This document shows, one piece after another, positions 1 through 7,069 of a DNA stretch of 13,404 nt. The stretch's first letter is position 1; each line of letters starts with the position of its first letter. The translations under genes were made by a program, and so were the position numbers. This DNA comes from Bdellovibrionales bacterium (GTDB lineage Bacteria > Bdellovibrionota > UBA2428). The DNA is taken from NCBI GenBank assembly GCA_018266335.1, contig JAFEAR010000143.1:1-13404 (forward strand), given 5' to 3'. Under the pieces are notes generated by a model. The model was not told where the DNA came from and made no database searches. It worked only from the letters and a program-made list of their open reading frames with translations.

Positions 1-820
1 AAAGCTGAAGACGCTGCAGCTCCCGCAGAAGCTGCTCCGCCCAAACCTTGAGTCGCTCTAGTCCGGCGTCGTTTAGACGCTTCGGAACGCCCGTCTCGTT
101 CTCGATATATCGGGCTCGGTTGATTTCGATTTGCAGTGCGTGCTGATGGCGTTGCGGTTGCCCAAAGTATTGTGTGATATTTCCGCCGCTATAGGGTGAA
201 TTGGGCGTCGCGCTGAATTGCGCCGCCGCCGCGGCCGCAAGGGTGCTCTGTAAAATGCGTGCATCGCAGGCCCGCCCCCGGTGGTCTCCGGGAACGATGT
301 CGGCGCGCGCTCCGCCGGGATCAGCGTGGAAGCTAGTTCCTTGCGACGGCATCGAATGGCCATCGATCAGCAGCGCCCAGCCGAATTTCTCGCGTGCACG
401 ATCGAGCTCTCCCTGGATGAAGGCGTAGTAGGGCGTCCATATATCGCGAATGAGTTCTTGGATGTCGGCCTCCGGAGGAAGCACGAAGGGGCTGCCGTCC
501 GGGGTGAGGGGCGCTCCGTGGGTAGATTGGGTCCAAATGAGTCCTTTGGCTTCGCCCCGTTGGTCGGATCGTCGGTTGAGGTCAATTGCGTAGCGATGCA
601 CTTCGCACTTAATGAATGAAAGGTCGAGCGTTTCGGCGGCCGTTTGCCACATGCGGTGAATTTCAAAATCAACGTCGCAGAGAAAAATTTCTTCGCGCAA
701 CATCATAAGGTCTTTGCGTAGTTCGGGCACGCGCAGACCCGCGTGGGGAACGCTCACCACGAGGGGAGACCTGAGCGCTTCACTTCGGCGATGCGTGAAG
801 TAAGCGGTAGGAAGCTTCAT
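1..820 (-). CDS. N-formylglutamate amidohydrolase family protein (3' end cut by window edge)
   Basis: This family (PF05013, HutG-like) consists of metal-dependent hydrolases; HutG releases formate from N-formylglutamate in histidine breakdown. I translated 273 codons in an open frame that reaches the left edge with no stop. Visible family blocks are VSVPHAG (residues 22-28), CDVDFEIH (48-55), AIDLNRRSD (78-86), LLIDGHSMPS (150-159), GGNITQYFG (212-220) and LQIEINRARYI (229-239). The His of PHAG, the Asp/Glu residues of the second block and the His of DGHS are the likely metal and active-site residues. Only about 35 residues follow the last block, so little is probably missing. The ATG (820-818) overlaps the batD TGA (819-817) as ATGA, which suggests translational coupling. 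No other hut gene is present, so a role in histidine breakdown is not supported by context; another N-acyl amino-acid substrate is possible. The family is secure, the substrate is not. Confidence 0.88.
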   Translation of the reverse strand, partial: MKLPTAYFTHRRSEALRSPLVVSVPHAGLRVPELRKDLMMLREEIFLCDVDFEIHRMWQTAAETLDLSFIKCEVHRYAIDLNRRSDQRGEAKGLIWTQSTHGAPLTPDGSPFVLPPEADIQELIRDIWTPYYAFIQGELDRAREKFGWALLIDGHSMPSQGTSFHADPGGARADIVPGDHRGRACDARILQSTLAAAAAAQFSATPNSPYSGGNITQYFGQPQRHQHALQIEINRARYIENETGVPKRLNDAGLERLKVWAEQLLRELQRLQL

Positions 821-2838
821 TCGGAGTCCGCGGCGGATTCTTCGGCGGGGCGCGAAGCTTTGCTCAGGAGGGCCATGCAAGTTTTCTCGGCGCGTTCGAA
901 GAAGGGCTTGGGTTTGGTGAGTTCCGTGCTGCTTCCTCCGGTGAAGCGCAGGATATCTAGTTCGGACCAGAGCTTGCGCAGGGGTTCGATTTCGCGGTGA
1001 TATTCCACGTGCAGGCGCTCCCGCAGCGCCGCGAGAATTTCCTCGCGGGCCGATTCACTGTGAATGGTTTGAATTTGCAGCCAGCCGGCTAAACGCTCAC
1101 GCGTCCATTGATCCAATAGAATAGCGAGCTCATCCTTACGCCATCCATCCTTGGCGAATATTTGCCGGCGCGTTTTTTCCCAAGGAGAATTGCGGTACAG
1201 AGCTTCTTCGTTTTGCAATTGACGGCGGCGTAAGAGGACAACAGTTCCCACGACGTACAACACGCCCTGAAATGCCCAGGCCGCGAACGAGGTTAGGGGC
1301 CCGCGGCGCGATTGGCCGATTTCGGAAGTGCGGACGAATTGCTGCGGTCCCATTTCTACGGGAGCCCACTTCGCCACGATGGGCGCGGCGGGCGCTCCCG
1401 CCGCGCTTGCCGGCGTGCCGGCCGTGCTGGCGCCGACAGTCAATTCGAGCGGCGTGGTTTGCAGCGTGATGTACTGCGCTTTTTTGGGATCGAAGTAAGT
1501 CCAACGCAGCGGGTTCAGAGTGTACTTACCGGCTTCGCGCGGCAAAATTAAAAACTCAAAACTCTTGTAGCCAGTGGCATCGGGTCGGAGTTCGGAACTT
1601 GGTTTGGTTTGACTCGCCTCGAGCCCTTTCGGCAGCGTGAGGGCGGGCTCGGTGATGGCCTTCACGTTGCCGGTGCCCGAGATGGTCAGCATCACGGTGA
1701 ACGGTTGATCTACGTGGAGATCTCCCGCGGGGCCCTCCCATTTCATGTCGAATTGACCCACTCCGCCGGTGAACACGGCGTCGGCCGGTGCGGGCGGCAG
1801 AGGTAAACTCGTGATGACGAGGGGGAGCGACGATTTACGCAGAGGCATGGCCTGCATGCCACCCATGTTGTGGGGCAACATTTGGAACATGGGATTGTTC
1901 ATGAGGTCTTCTTGGGCGGGGTTGTAATAGTAATCTGCCTTCAGCGTGAAGGGATCGATTTTGAGTTCGCCGGACTTGAGCGGAAACAGAGCGTAGCGAA
2001 AGAGTTCCGAGCGCAACAAAGTGCGACCACCTACTTCGGTGGGGGTACGCGTGAGTTGTTTAGCCATGAAGAGCTCGTCCTTTAGGAAGCCCTTGAAGTC
2101 CGGAAACTTTGCGAACTCGTGGTTAGTCGTGCTCGGCGCACGTTCGTAGAGCGAATAACTGAGTGTGATTAGCTCGCCCTGGTAGACGCGCGTGCTCGAG
2201 GGCTCGGCCCGTACGAAGACGGGTTCGTTGGGCGGGGTGAAATTCTTGGGCACCGGCAATGGACGCGGGAGTCCCGGTTGCTGCGTAGGCGGAGGAATCG
2301 TGGGTGGTTGTCCGCGCATACCCTGTGCAAAACGGCGCAAAATTTCTTCCTCGAGATTGTCGATGGGGTCTTCGTCGTCCGAAGGGACTTGGCCAGGCTG
2401 GGGGCGGGCCATCGGGGGAGGAGAATTGCTACCGTTGCCCGCGGCCAGACGATCGACGATGACTTTTACTTCCTCTGTTTTGTAGCCCGTGCCCGTGCCG
2501 ATCCAAACTTCCATGGACGGAATAACGAGCGTGCCGGTGCGCAGAGGTTTGAGAATCCACGAGTACTCGTAGCGGTGCACGAGGGAGTAAATGCCGTTGA
2601 TCACGTTGGTTTGGTGACTGTCGGCCGCAAAATTGTTGAGCACTTGCCACTCGCTGAGCACCGGCATGCGCGGCGGGCGAATGGGGGCGTTCCCTTCGTA
2701 CTTTACGAAAACTTTAAAATGAATAGGTTCGCCATTGGCGCTGCGTTCCGGGTCGGCCGAAACTTGGAGCACGGGCCGACTAGCTGCATGCGCGACGGAC
2801 ATCCCGAAGAATAAACTTACGAGCAAGCTTTTGCGCAT
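817..2838 (-). CDS. batD: BatD (oxygen-tolerance/aerotolerance protein)
   Basis: BatD (PF13584) is an envelope protein usually encoded with MoxR ATPases and the VWA-domain proteins BatA/BatB, and linked to envelope stress and aerotolerance; its biochemical role is not settled. The 673-residue product has a signal peptide (1-18, ending AHA), a first beta-rich module (about 20-128) with the typical stretch YSLVHRYEYSWILKPLRTG (84-102), and a Pro-rich, acidic linker (about 138-205). A second beta-rich module follows (about 206-350), then a third (about 358-468) containing LTISGTGNVKAI (384-395). An Ala/Pro linker, one transmembrane helix (about 515-536, followed by RRR) and a cytoplasmic helical tail (about 540-673) complete it. 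This order is standard for BatD. The gene starts 29 nt after the deacetylase-like gene and ends in an ATGA overlap with the amidohydrolase. There is no Shine-Dalgarno, but TAAAAT lies exactly 7 nt before the ATG, so it may also have its own promoter. MoxR is at the far end of the window, not adjacent. Confidence 0.9.
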   Translation of the reverse strand: MRKSLLVSLFFGMSVAHAASRPVLQVSADPERSANGEPIHFKVFVKYEGNAPIRPPRMPVLSEWQVLNNFAADSHQTNVINGIYSLVHRYEYSWILKPLRTGTLVIPSMEVWIGTGTGYKTEEVKVIVDRLAAGNGSNSPPPMARPQPGQVPSDDEDPIDNLEEEILRRFAQGMRGQPPTIPPPTQQPGLPRPLPVPKNFTPPNEPVFVRAEPSSTRVYQGELITLSYSLYERAPSTTNHEFAKFPDFKGFLKDELFMAKQLTRTPTEVGGRTLLRSELFRYALFPLKSGELKIDPFTLKADYYYNPAQEDLMNNPMFQMLPHNMGGMQAMPLRKSSLPLVITSLPLPPAPADAVFTGGVGQFDMKWEGPAGDLHVDQPFTVMLTISGTGNVKAITEPALTLPKGLEASQTKPSSELRPDATGYKSFEFLILPREAGKYTLNPLRWTYFDPKKAQYITLQTTPLELTVGASTAGTPASAAGAPAAPIVAKWAPVEMGPQQFVRTSEIGQSRRGPLTSFAAWAFQGVLYVVGTVVLLRRRQLQNEEALYRNSPWEKTRRQIFAKDGWRKDELAILLDQWTRERLAGWLQIQTIHSESAREEILAALRERLHVEYHREIEPLRKLWSELDILRFTGGSSTELTKPKPFFERAEKTCMALLSKASRPAEESAADSE

Positions 2839-2845
2839 ACGCCGT

Positions 2846-2851
2846 ATTTTA
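2846..2851 (-). promoter_or_regulatory. Candidate -10 hexamer for a leaderless batD transcript
   Basis: On the minus strand TAAAAT (5/6 to TATAAT) is followed by exactly 7 nt and then the batD ATG, which would place the transcription start at or next to the A of ATG. The gene has no recognisable Shine-Dalgarno sequence. The same hexamer and spacing occur before moxR. I see no good -35 element; a weak TTCTGA lies about 16 nt upstream. Confidence 0.4.
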
Positions 2852-2867
2852 ACTCAGTTCCCGCGAA

Positions 2868-3761
2868 TCAGAAGCGGCCACTGAAGGAGCGCAAAGGATG
2901 CGGCTGGTCGATGGAGCTGGGGGTTCGAACGCCCGCCTCTTCGTATTTGAGCAGCTGACTTTCGAAGTACTTAACCTTGAGCATAAATTTTTCGGGATTT
3001 TCCAGTCCCCGTTCCACGGCGAGACGGGGAATTTGGAAACAACGATCGATGCTGAAGTCCAAGTCCGGTGTGCCGAGGGGGTCATTCGTGTAGGTAAAGG
3101 CTAGCGCGTAGTATTCCCCTGCCAGCCGAGCCACGGTGCGGTCGAAGTAACCGAAGGGATAAGCCAGGTAGGTGGGGAGTGTGGGCCGAGGGCCATAGAT
3201 TTTATCTTTGGCGCTTTTTAGTTCTTTATGCAGGCTTTCCTCGCCGAGGGTTTTTAGGTCGGGGTGGGTGAGTGTTTGCGAGGCAACTTCGAAGAGCGGG
3301 CTGCGGCGAATTTCGCCGATTTGTGACCAGTTCATGTGTTCCCGAGTGTCGTTTTTGCGTCCAATCCACGCGGGCATCACGAAGAAGGCCGCTTTGAGTT
3401 GGCGCTTTTTGAGCGCCTTGTAGCCCTCGAATTCCCCGGCGTAGCCCTCATCGAAGGTCACAATGACCGATTTTGCGGGGAGGGCTTTGCTCTGTTTAAT
3501 GGACTCGTAAAGCTCCCGAAGGGAATGAAATTGGTAGCCTTCGTGCACCAGAGTTTGCATGTGCGCTTCAAATTCACTCACGGTGAAGTCTTGGGGCGAG
3601 GCCTTGTCTTTCGCGGCTGCAACGAGGTCGTGGTAGGTCAGTATGAGCGGATACTGCACACGCGATTTTTTGGGACACACGGAGTCCGCGCGAACGGATA
3701 CCCCGAAAGCCATGGCTGTTGAGACCATCATGAGAGAAATTTGTGCAGCGCGTAAAGACAT
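2868..3761 (-). CDS. Polysaccharide deacetylase (NodB-fold) family protein with altered metal site
   Basis: The NodB-homology (CE4, PF01522) fold removes N-acetyl groups from chitin-like polymers, poly-GlcNAc or peptidoglycan. The product is 297 residues from the ATG; a TTG one codon upstream (3764) is possible but ATG is preferred. A short N-terminal signal peptide runs to about residue 26 (SVRADS). Family landmarks are YPLILTYHDL (37-46), the motif-1 region VTFDEGY (101-107), AAFFVMPAWIG (124-134), the motif-2 region ASQTLTHPDL (160-169) and LAYPFGYFD (199-207). Motif 1 is normally TFDDG and motif 2 HTxxH; here the metal-binding Asp is Glu105 and the first metal-binding His is Gln162, while Asp104 and His166 remain. 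The codons GAG and CAA are read directly from the sequence. The overall layout resembles the N-terminal domain of PgaB, and a separate glycoside-hydrolase-like gene diverges from it. It may be weakly active, use another metal or be a binding pseudo-enzyme. No Shine-Dalgarno; GATAAC lies 7 nt before ATG. Confidence 0.85.
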   Translation of the reverse strand: MSLRAAQISLMMVSTAMAFGVSVRADSVCPKKSRVQYPLILTYHDLVAAAKDKASPQDFTVSEFEAHMQTLVHEGYQFHSLRELYESIKQSKALPAKSVIVTFDEGYAGEFEGYKALKKRQLKAAFFVMPAWIGRKNDTREHMNWSQIGEIRRSPLFEVASQTLTHPDLKTLGEESLHKELKSAKDKIYGPRPTLPTYLAYPFGYFDRTVARLAGEYYALAFTYTNDPLGTPDLDFSIDRCFQIPRLAVERGLENPEKFMLKVKYFESQLLKYEEAGVRTPSSIDQPHPLRSFSGRF

Positions 3762-3768
3762 CAATATT

Positions 3769-3774
3769 GTTATC
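3769..3774 (-). promoter_or_regulatory. Candidate -10 hexamer for the deacetylase-like gene
   Basis: On the minus strand GATAAC (4/6 to TATAAT) is followed by 7 nt (AATATTG) and the ATG at 3761. With no Shine-Dalgarno present, a leaderless transcript is plausible. It lies within the 108-base divergent intergenic region. There is no convincing -35 element. Confidence 0.3.
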
Positions 3775-3856
3775 GACGCTTTTTTGACGCAGTTGAGTCG
3801 TTGGCCGGAATTTAATGTCGGCGCATTTATGCCTCATCTTCTGCAGCCTTAGCGTC

Positions 3857-3862
3857 GATACA
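3857..3862 (+). promoter_or_regulatory. Candidate -10 hexamer for the GHL10-like gene
   Basis: GATACA is followed by 7 nt (CCTAACG) and the ATG at 3870, mirroring the GATAAC-7-ATG arrangement of the divergent deacetylase-like gene. It matches TATAAT only weakly (3/6), there is no -35 element, and no Shine-Dalgarno is seen. Its main support is the spacing it shares with other genes in this window. Confidence 0.22.
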
Positions 3863-3869
3863 CCTAACG

Positions 3870-5150
3870 ATGACTTTCAAACTGCGTCATTTCAGTGGCC
3901 TCGTTTTAAGTGCAGCGGCGACTCGAGTTGGAGCCACCCCAGCTCCCGTTCCGCCGCCGGCGCAAACCATGGGACCGCTTTGCGAGGGCCAGCGCAAGGT
4001 GCCTCCCGGAGAGCGCCGCGGAGTTTGGATTACGAACGTTGATAACGATTGGTACAGCAGCCGCGCTAAGCTCGCCGGCTATTTGCGCATGCTCAAGGAA
4101 ATAGGCGTTACGGATATCTACGCCGGGGTTTGGAACAAGGGCGTGCTTTTTTACCATGCTCCGGCAGCCTTGCGCGCACAGATTGGCGAGTCTGCTTACA
4201 TGGAAGATGTTTGGCGTGGCCGCGATATTCTCAAAGAGATTATTGCCGAAGCGCGGCCACTCGGACTGCGCGTGTACGCGTGGTTCGAATCGGGCCTTAA
4301 AGTTCCCTATGAAATGGATTTGGTGCAGAAGCATTTGGATTGGCTGTCGAAGGACAATCAGGGTCGCCTGTTCACTTTGTTCGGCACCAAAAAAATTGCG
4401 CGCCTGAATCCTTTTCATCCCGGTGTGGAAAAGTTCATGACGGAGCTCGTTACCAGCGTGCTGAAAAATTACGACATCGACGGCGTCCAGGTGGACGACC
4501 ATCTCTCGGTGGAAAAAATTTTAGGCTACGAAACTTTCACCGTAAATTTGTACCGGCAAGAAACCGGTCGTGAGGCTCCGTTGCTCTCGGCCGCGCCGAA
4601 CGCGCCCTTACCGGCGGGTTGGGCGGAGTGGACCAAGTGGCGCGCGGATAAATTAACCGCCTTCATGGTGCGGCTCTCCAAACGCGTGCGCTTTGAGAGT
4701 CCGCGCCCGTACCAGTTTTTGATTTCGCCGCAGCCTTATCCCTGGACCTACGAAAACTATTTGCAAGATTGGCCCGAATGGGTGCGACTAGGAATTGCGG
4801 ACGGCATTCTGATGCAGATTTATCGCAACGACGTGCCGAAGTTCGCGCAGGAGTTACAGAGCCCGGCGTTGCAGCGTGCCCGGGCCTGCGTGCCAGTTAT
4901 TGTGGGTATTCTATCGGGCGTGGCGAACAACATCGTCTCGAGCGACACCATCGTGCAGCAGGTAAAGGCTTCGCGTTCCGCAGGCTACGACGGAGTTTCG
5001 TTCTTCCACGCGGCCACGCTCTTGGACAATGGTCAGGAGTCGCCAGCCGATCGTCATGAAAAGCTGCGGCAAATTTTTTCGAACATACATCCGGCCGCGC
5101 CGCTGCAGTCGATTTATTCTACGGGTAGGCAGAGCGCCCCGGAGTTATGA
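3870..5150 (+). CDS. GHL10/DUF187-type glycoside hydrolase-like protein
   Basis: This 426-residue protein belongs to the GHL10 (PF02638, 'family 10-like') TIM-barrel group, thought to act on envelope or extracellular polysaccharides; few members have known activity. A weak signal peptide (about 1-22) and a Pro-rich segment precede the barrel. Landmarks are RRGVWITNVDND (49-60, first strand), YAGVWNKGVLFYH (84-96), RVYAWFESG (134-142), ARLNPFHPGV (177-186), YDIDGVQVDDH (201-211), LISPQPYPWTYENY (284-297), ADGILMQIYRND (310-321), PVIVGILSG (342-350) and GYDGVSFFHA (372-381). The DGVQVDDH block is the family's most conserved segment and probably supplies active-site acids. The ATG at 3870 is the first start after an in-frame stop (3813-3815). 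The gene diverges from the deacetylase-like gene, with 108 bases between starts. PgaB joins a deacetylase domain to a glycoside-hydrolase-like C-terminal domain, so the pair may form a functional counterpart. The exact polymer is unknown. Confidence 0.85.
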   Translation: MTFKLRHFSGLVLSAAATRVGATPAPVPPPAQTMGPLCEGQRKVPPGERRGVWITNVDNDWYSSRAKLAGYLRMLKEIGVTDIYAGVWNKGVLFYHAPAALRAQIGESAYMEDVWRGRDILKEIIAEARPLGLRVYAWFESGLKVPYEMDLVQKHLDWLSKDNQGRLFTLFGTKKIARLNPFHPGVEKFMTELVTSVLKNYDIDGVQVDDHLSVEKILGYETFTVNLYRQETGREAPLLSAAPNAPLPAGWAEWTKWRADKLTAFMVRLSKRVRFESPRPYQFLISPQPYPWTYENYLQDWPEWVRLGIADGILMQIYRNDVPKFAQELQSPALQRARACVPVIVGILSGVANNIVSSDTIVQQVKASRSAGYDGVSFFHAATLLDNGQESPADRHEKLRQIFSNIHPAAPLQSIYSTGRQSAPEL

Positions 5151-5181
5151 ACTAAGCGACCCTAGGTGCCAGCTTTAAGAC

Positions 5182-6951
5182 TTAGAGTACGAGCGGGAGG
5201 AGGGCGTCCACGGAGGTGGCCGAGTACGGCACCTTCTGTGGCGTCTTCGTGCGGCGGTCGGCCACTTCGAGCATGCCTTCGGCCAAACCTTTTTTGCCCA
5301 CCACCACGCGCTTGGGAATACCGAGCAGGTCGGCATCTTTGAATTTCACGCCGGGGCTCAGCTCGCGGTCGTCGTACAAAACATCTACGCCCTTGGCGCG
5401 GAGCATGTCGTACAAACCATCGGCGGCTTTGCGAATTTCGGGATCGTCGGCGCCAGCGCTCACCAGGTGCACCTGGTACGGAGCAATGGGCGTGGGCCAC
5501 ACAATGCCGTCTTTGTCGTTGTTCTGTTCAATCGCGGAAGCAATCACGCGCGTGATGCCAATGCCGTAGCAACCCATCTCGATGATCTTCGATTCTTTCG
5601 CATCGTTCTGGAAGGCCGCATTCATCGCCTTGGAGTACTTGTTGCCGAGTTTAAAGATGTGCCCTACCTCAATGCCGCGTTTCATTTGGTAGCGACTTTG
5701 GTTGTTGCCGCGTGGGCAGATGTCGCCCTCCATGGCGTTCACAATGTCGAGCGTGTTTTCTTTGGTCATCATGGGCAAGTCGCGGAGCGGTTCCACGTGT
5801 TGTAGGTGAAAGCCCGCTTCGTTGGCGCCCATGACGGCGTCATGCGCGCCGCGAATTTCGCGGTCGAAAAGCTGGAGCACTTCTTTGGGCGCCCCGATAG
5901 GCCCCAGGAATCCCACCGGGCAGCCGAAGAGTTTTTCTACGTCGGCCAGCGGCATAGCGCCCAGTGCGAGCAGGCTGTGCCCGCGGCGCGTGAGTTCCAC
6001 GTTGAGTTTTACTTCGTTCAGCTGGCGATGGCCGAGGGTGTAGATAATGACCGGCTTCCATTCGTTAGTGGTGGCATCCAAAAAGCGGTACACGAGCGTC
6101 TTGAGGCTGCGGTGCGCGGGAATGTTCAAAAGTTTCCCGACTTGCTCAATGGTCTTTTCGTTGGGCGTGGCCACTTTGCTCATGGACTGAGTGGTGGCGG
6201 GGCCCCAGTGCGAAGGCGCTTGCAGTTCGGGCGGCGGCGTTTCGGCCTTTTCCATGTTGGCGGCGTACTTGGCTTCGTCGCTGAAGAGAATCAAATCTTC
6301 GCCCGACTCGGCGAGCACGTGAAACTCGTGACTGCCGCTGCCGCCGATGGCGCCGGTGTCGGCCTCTACGCGCACGTACTTGAGTCCGGCGCGATCAAAG
6401 ATGCGGCAGTAGGCGGCCGAGATTTCTTCGTAGTGACGGTCGAGATCCGCCGAATCGGTATGGAAGGAGTAGCCATCCATCATGGTGAACTCACGGCCGC
6501 GCATAATGCCAAAGCGCGGACGCACTTCGTCGCGAAACTTGGCCGTGATTTGGTAGAGCGTTACGGGGAGTTGTTTGTGCGAGGTGACTTGCGAGCGCAC
6601 GATGTCGGTAACGACCTCTTCGTGCGTGGGCCCTAAGCAAAAATCCGCGTTCTTGCGGTCCTTCAGGCGCGCGAGCTCCTTGCCGTACAATTGCCAGCGC
6701 CCGGACTCCTGCCAAAGTTCTGCCGGAATCACGAAGGGCATAATGACTTCCTGCCAACCGATGTTGTCGAGTTCCTCGCGCACGATTTGGCAGAGCTTGT
6801 GGTAGCTCTTCACCATGAGGGGCAAATAAGAGTAGATGCCGGCAGCGTGCTTGCGGAGCATTCCCGACCGCAGCATGAGCTGCTGGGAGACGACATCGGC
6901 GTCGCGGGGGTTGTCGCGCAGAGTGGCAAAAAAGCTCTTGGAAATTCTCAT
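5182..6951 (-). CDS. proS: Prolyl-tRNA synthetase (bacterial type, with editing domain)
   Basis: Cytoplasmic class II aminoacyl-tRNA synthetase that charges tRNA-Pro. At 589 residues it matches the usual bacterial ProS length. Order: N-terminal catalytic part beginning MRISKSFF, with LMLRSGMLRKHAAGIYSYLP (25-44) and CLGPTHEEVV (105-114); motif 2 FRDEVRPRFGIMRGREF (139-155) with MMDGYSFH; the inserted editing domain (about 224-395), which contains GHRQLNEVK (307-315), whose Lys corresponds to the lysine needed for clearing Ala-tRNA-Pro; motif 3 EMGCYGIGITR (458-468); and a C-terminal anticodon-binding domain (about 490-589). The ATG at 6951 fits the family N-terminus. No strong Shine-Dalgarno is present. 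It converges on the GHL10-like gene (31 bases between stop codons) and diverges from the lipoprotein gene. Nothing looks truncated, and neighbouring genes do not suggest a special role. Confidence 0.97.
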   Translation of the reverse strand: MRISKSFFATLRDNPRDADVVSQQLMLRSGMLRKHAAGIYSYLPLMVKSYHKLCQIVREELDNIGWQEVIMPFVIPAELWQESGRWQLYGKELARLKDRKNADFCLGPTHEEVVTDIVRSQVTSHKQLPVTLYQITAKFRDEVRPRFGIMRGREFTMMDGYSFHTDSADLDRHYEEISAAYCRIFDRAGLKYVRVEADTGAIGGSGSHEFHVLAESGEDLILFSDEAKYAANMEKAETPPPELQAPSHWGPATTQSMSKVATPNEKTIEQVGKLLNIPAHRSLKTLVYRFLDATTNEWKPVIIYTLGHRQLNEVKLNVELTRRGHSLLALGAMPLADVEKLFGCPVGFLGPIGAPKEVLQLFDREIRGAHDAVMGANEAGFHLQHVEPLRDLPMMTKENTLDIVNAMEGDICPRGNNQSRYQMKRGIEVGHIFKLGNKYSKAMNAAFQNDAKESKIIEMGCYGIGITRVIASAIEQNNDKDGIVWPTPIAPYQVHLVSAGADDPEIRKAADGLYDMLRAKGVDVLYDDRELSPGVKFKDADLLGIPKRVVVGKKGLAEGMLEVADRRTKTPQKVPYSATSVDALLPLVL

Positions 6952-7059
6952 GGTTGGCTCAAGCTACCGCAAAAAGCAGTGCGTCGCGAGTCCTTCACAC
7001 TGTGGATTTTATGCACTTTTGTTCAAGTAATTTGGCGAAAGTTACGAAAAGTTCCCATT

Positions 7060-7066
7060 AGGAGGG
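7060..7066 (+). promoter_or_regulatory. Ribosome binding site that selects a GTG start
   Basis: AGGAGGG lies 3 nt before GTG at 7070 (4 nt counting from AGGAGG). The next in-frame ATG (7082) is 16 nt away, too far for normal use, so GTG is the better start although the spacing is short. The rest of the 118-base divergent region (6952-7069) between proS and this gene shows no convincing -35/-10 pair on either strand. Confidence 0.65.
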
Positions 7067-7069
7067 CCC

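Noticed and set aside
1..51. A plus-strand frame ending at 51 that would encode an Ala/Pro/Lys-rich protein tail (…AAPPKP stop).
   Set aside because: It looks plausible as a C-terminal tail, but the minus strand here encodes the N-formylglutamate amidohydrolase family protein with clear motifs up to about residue 239 and an open frame to the edge. A convergent overlap of more than 50 bases is unlikely. Sequence left of the window would settle it.
2278..2814. A 178-codon plus-strand open frame.
   Set aside because: Antisense to batD over its signal peptide and first domain, with no recognisable motif and no ribosome binding site that I could see.
3762..3769. Palindrome CAATATTG in the divergent deacetylase/GHL10 intergenic region.
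   Set aside because: An 8-bp A/T-rich palindrome does not extend outward and occurs often by chance; it is not enough to call an operator.
3784..3816. TTGACG (3784-3789) followed by TTTAAT (3811-3816) as a promoter for the GHL10-like gene.
   Set aside because: The spacer would be 21 bases, outside the usual 16-19 range.
3906..4502. A 198-codon minus-strand open frame.
   Set aside because: Antisense to the conserved first half of the GHL10-like gene; no domain or signal seen.
5151..5185. Possible terminator between the convergent GHL10-like and proS genes (CTAAG at 5152-5156, CTTAG at 5181-5185).
   Set aside because: The stem is only 5 bp with a 24-base loop and no T-run. Likewise the 15-base gap between the barrel gene and htrA (10213-10227) shows no hairpin. 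I do not call a terminator at either place.
5806..6636. A 276-codon plus-strand open frame.
   Set aside because: It lies entirely antisense to proS, whose motifs are intact across the same bases. The translated product shows no domain and has the Val/His/Arg-rich composition common in antisense frames of G+C-rich genes.
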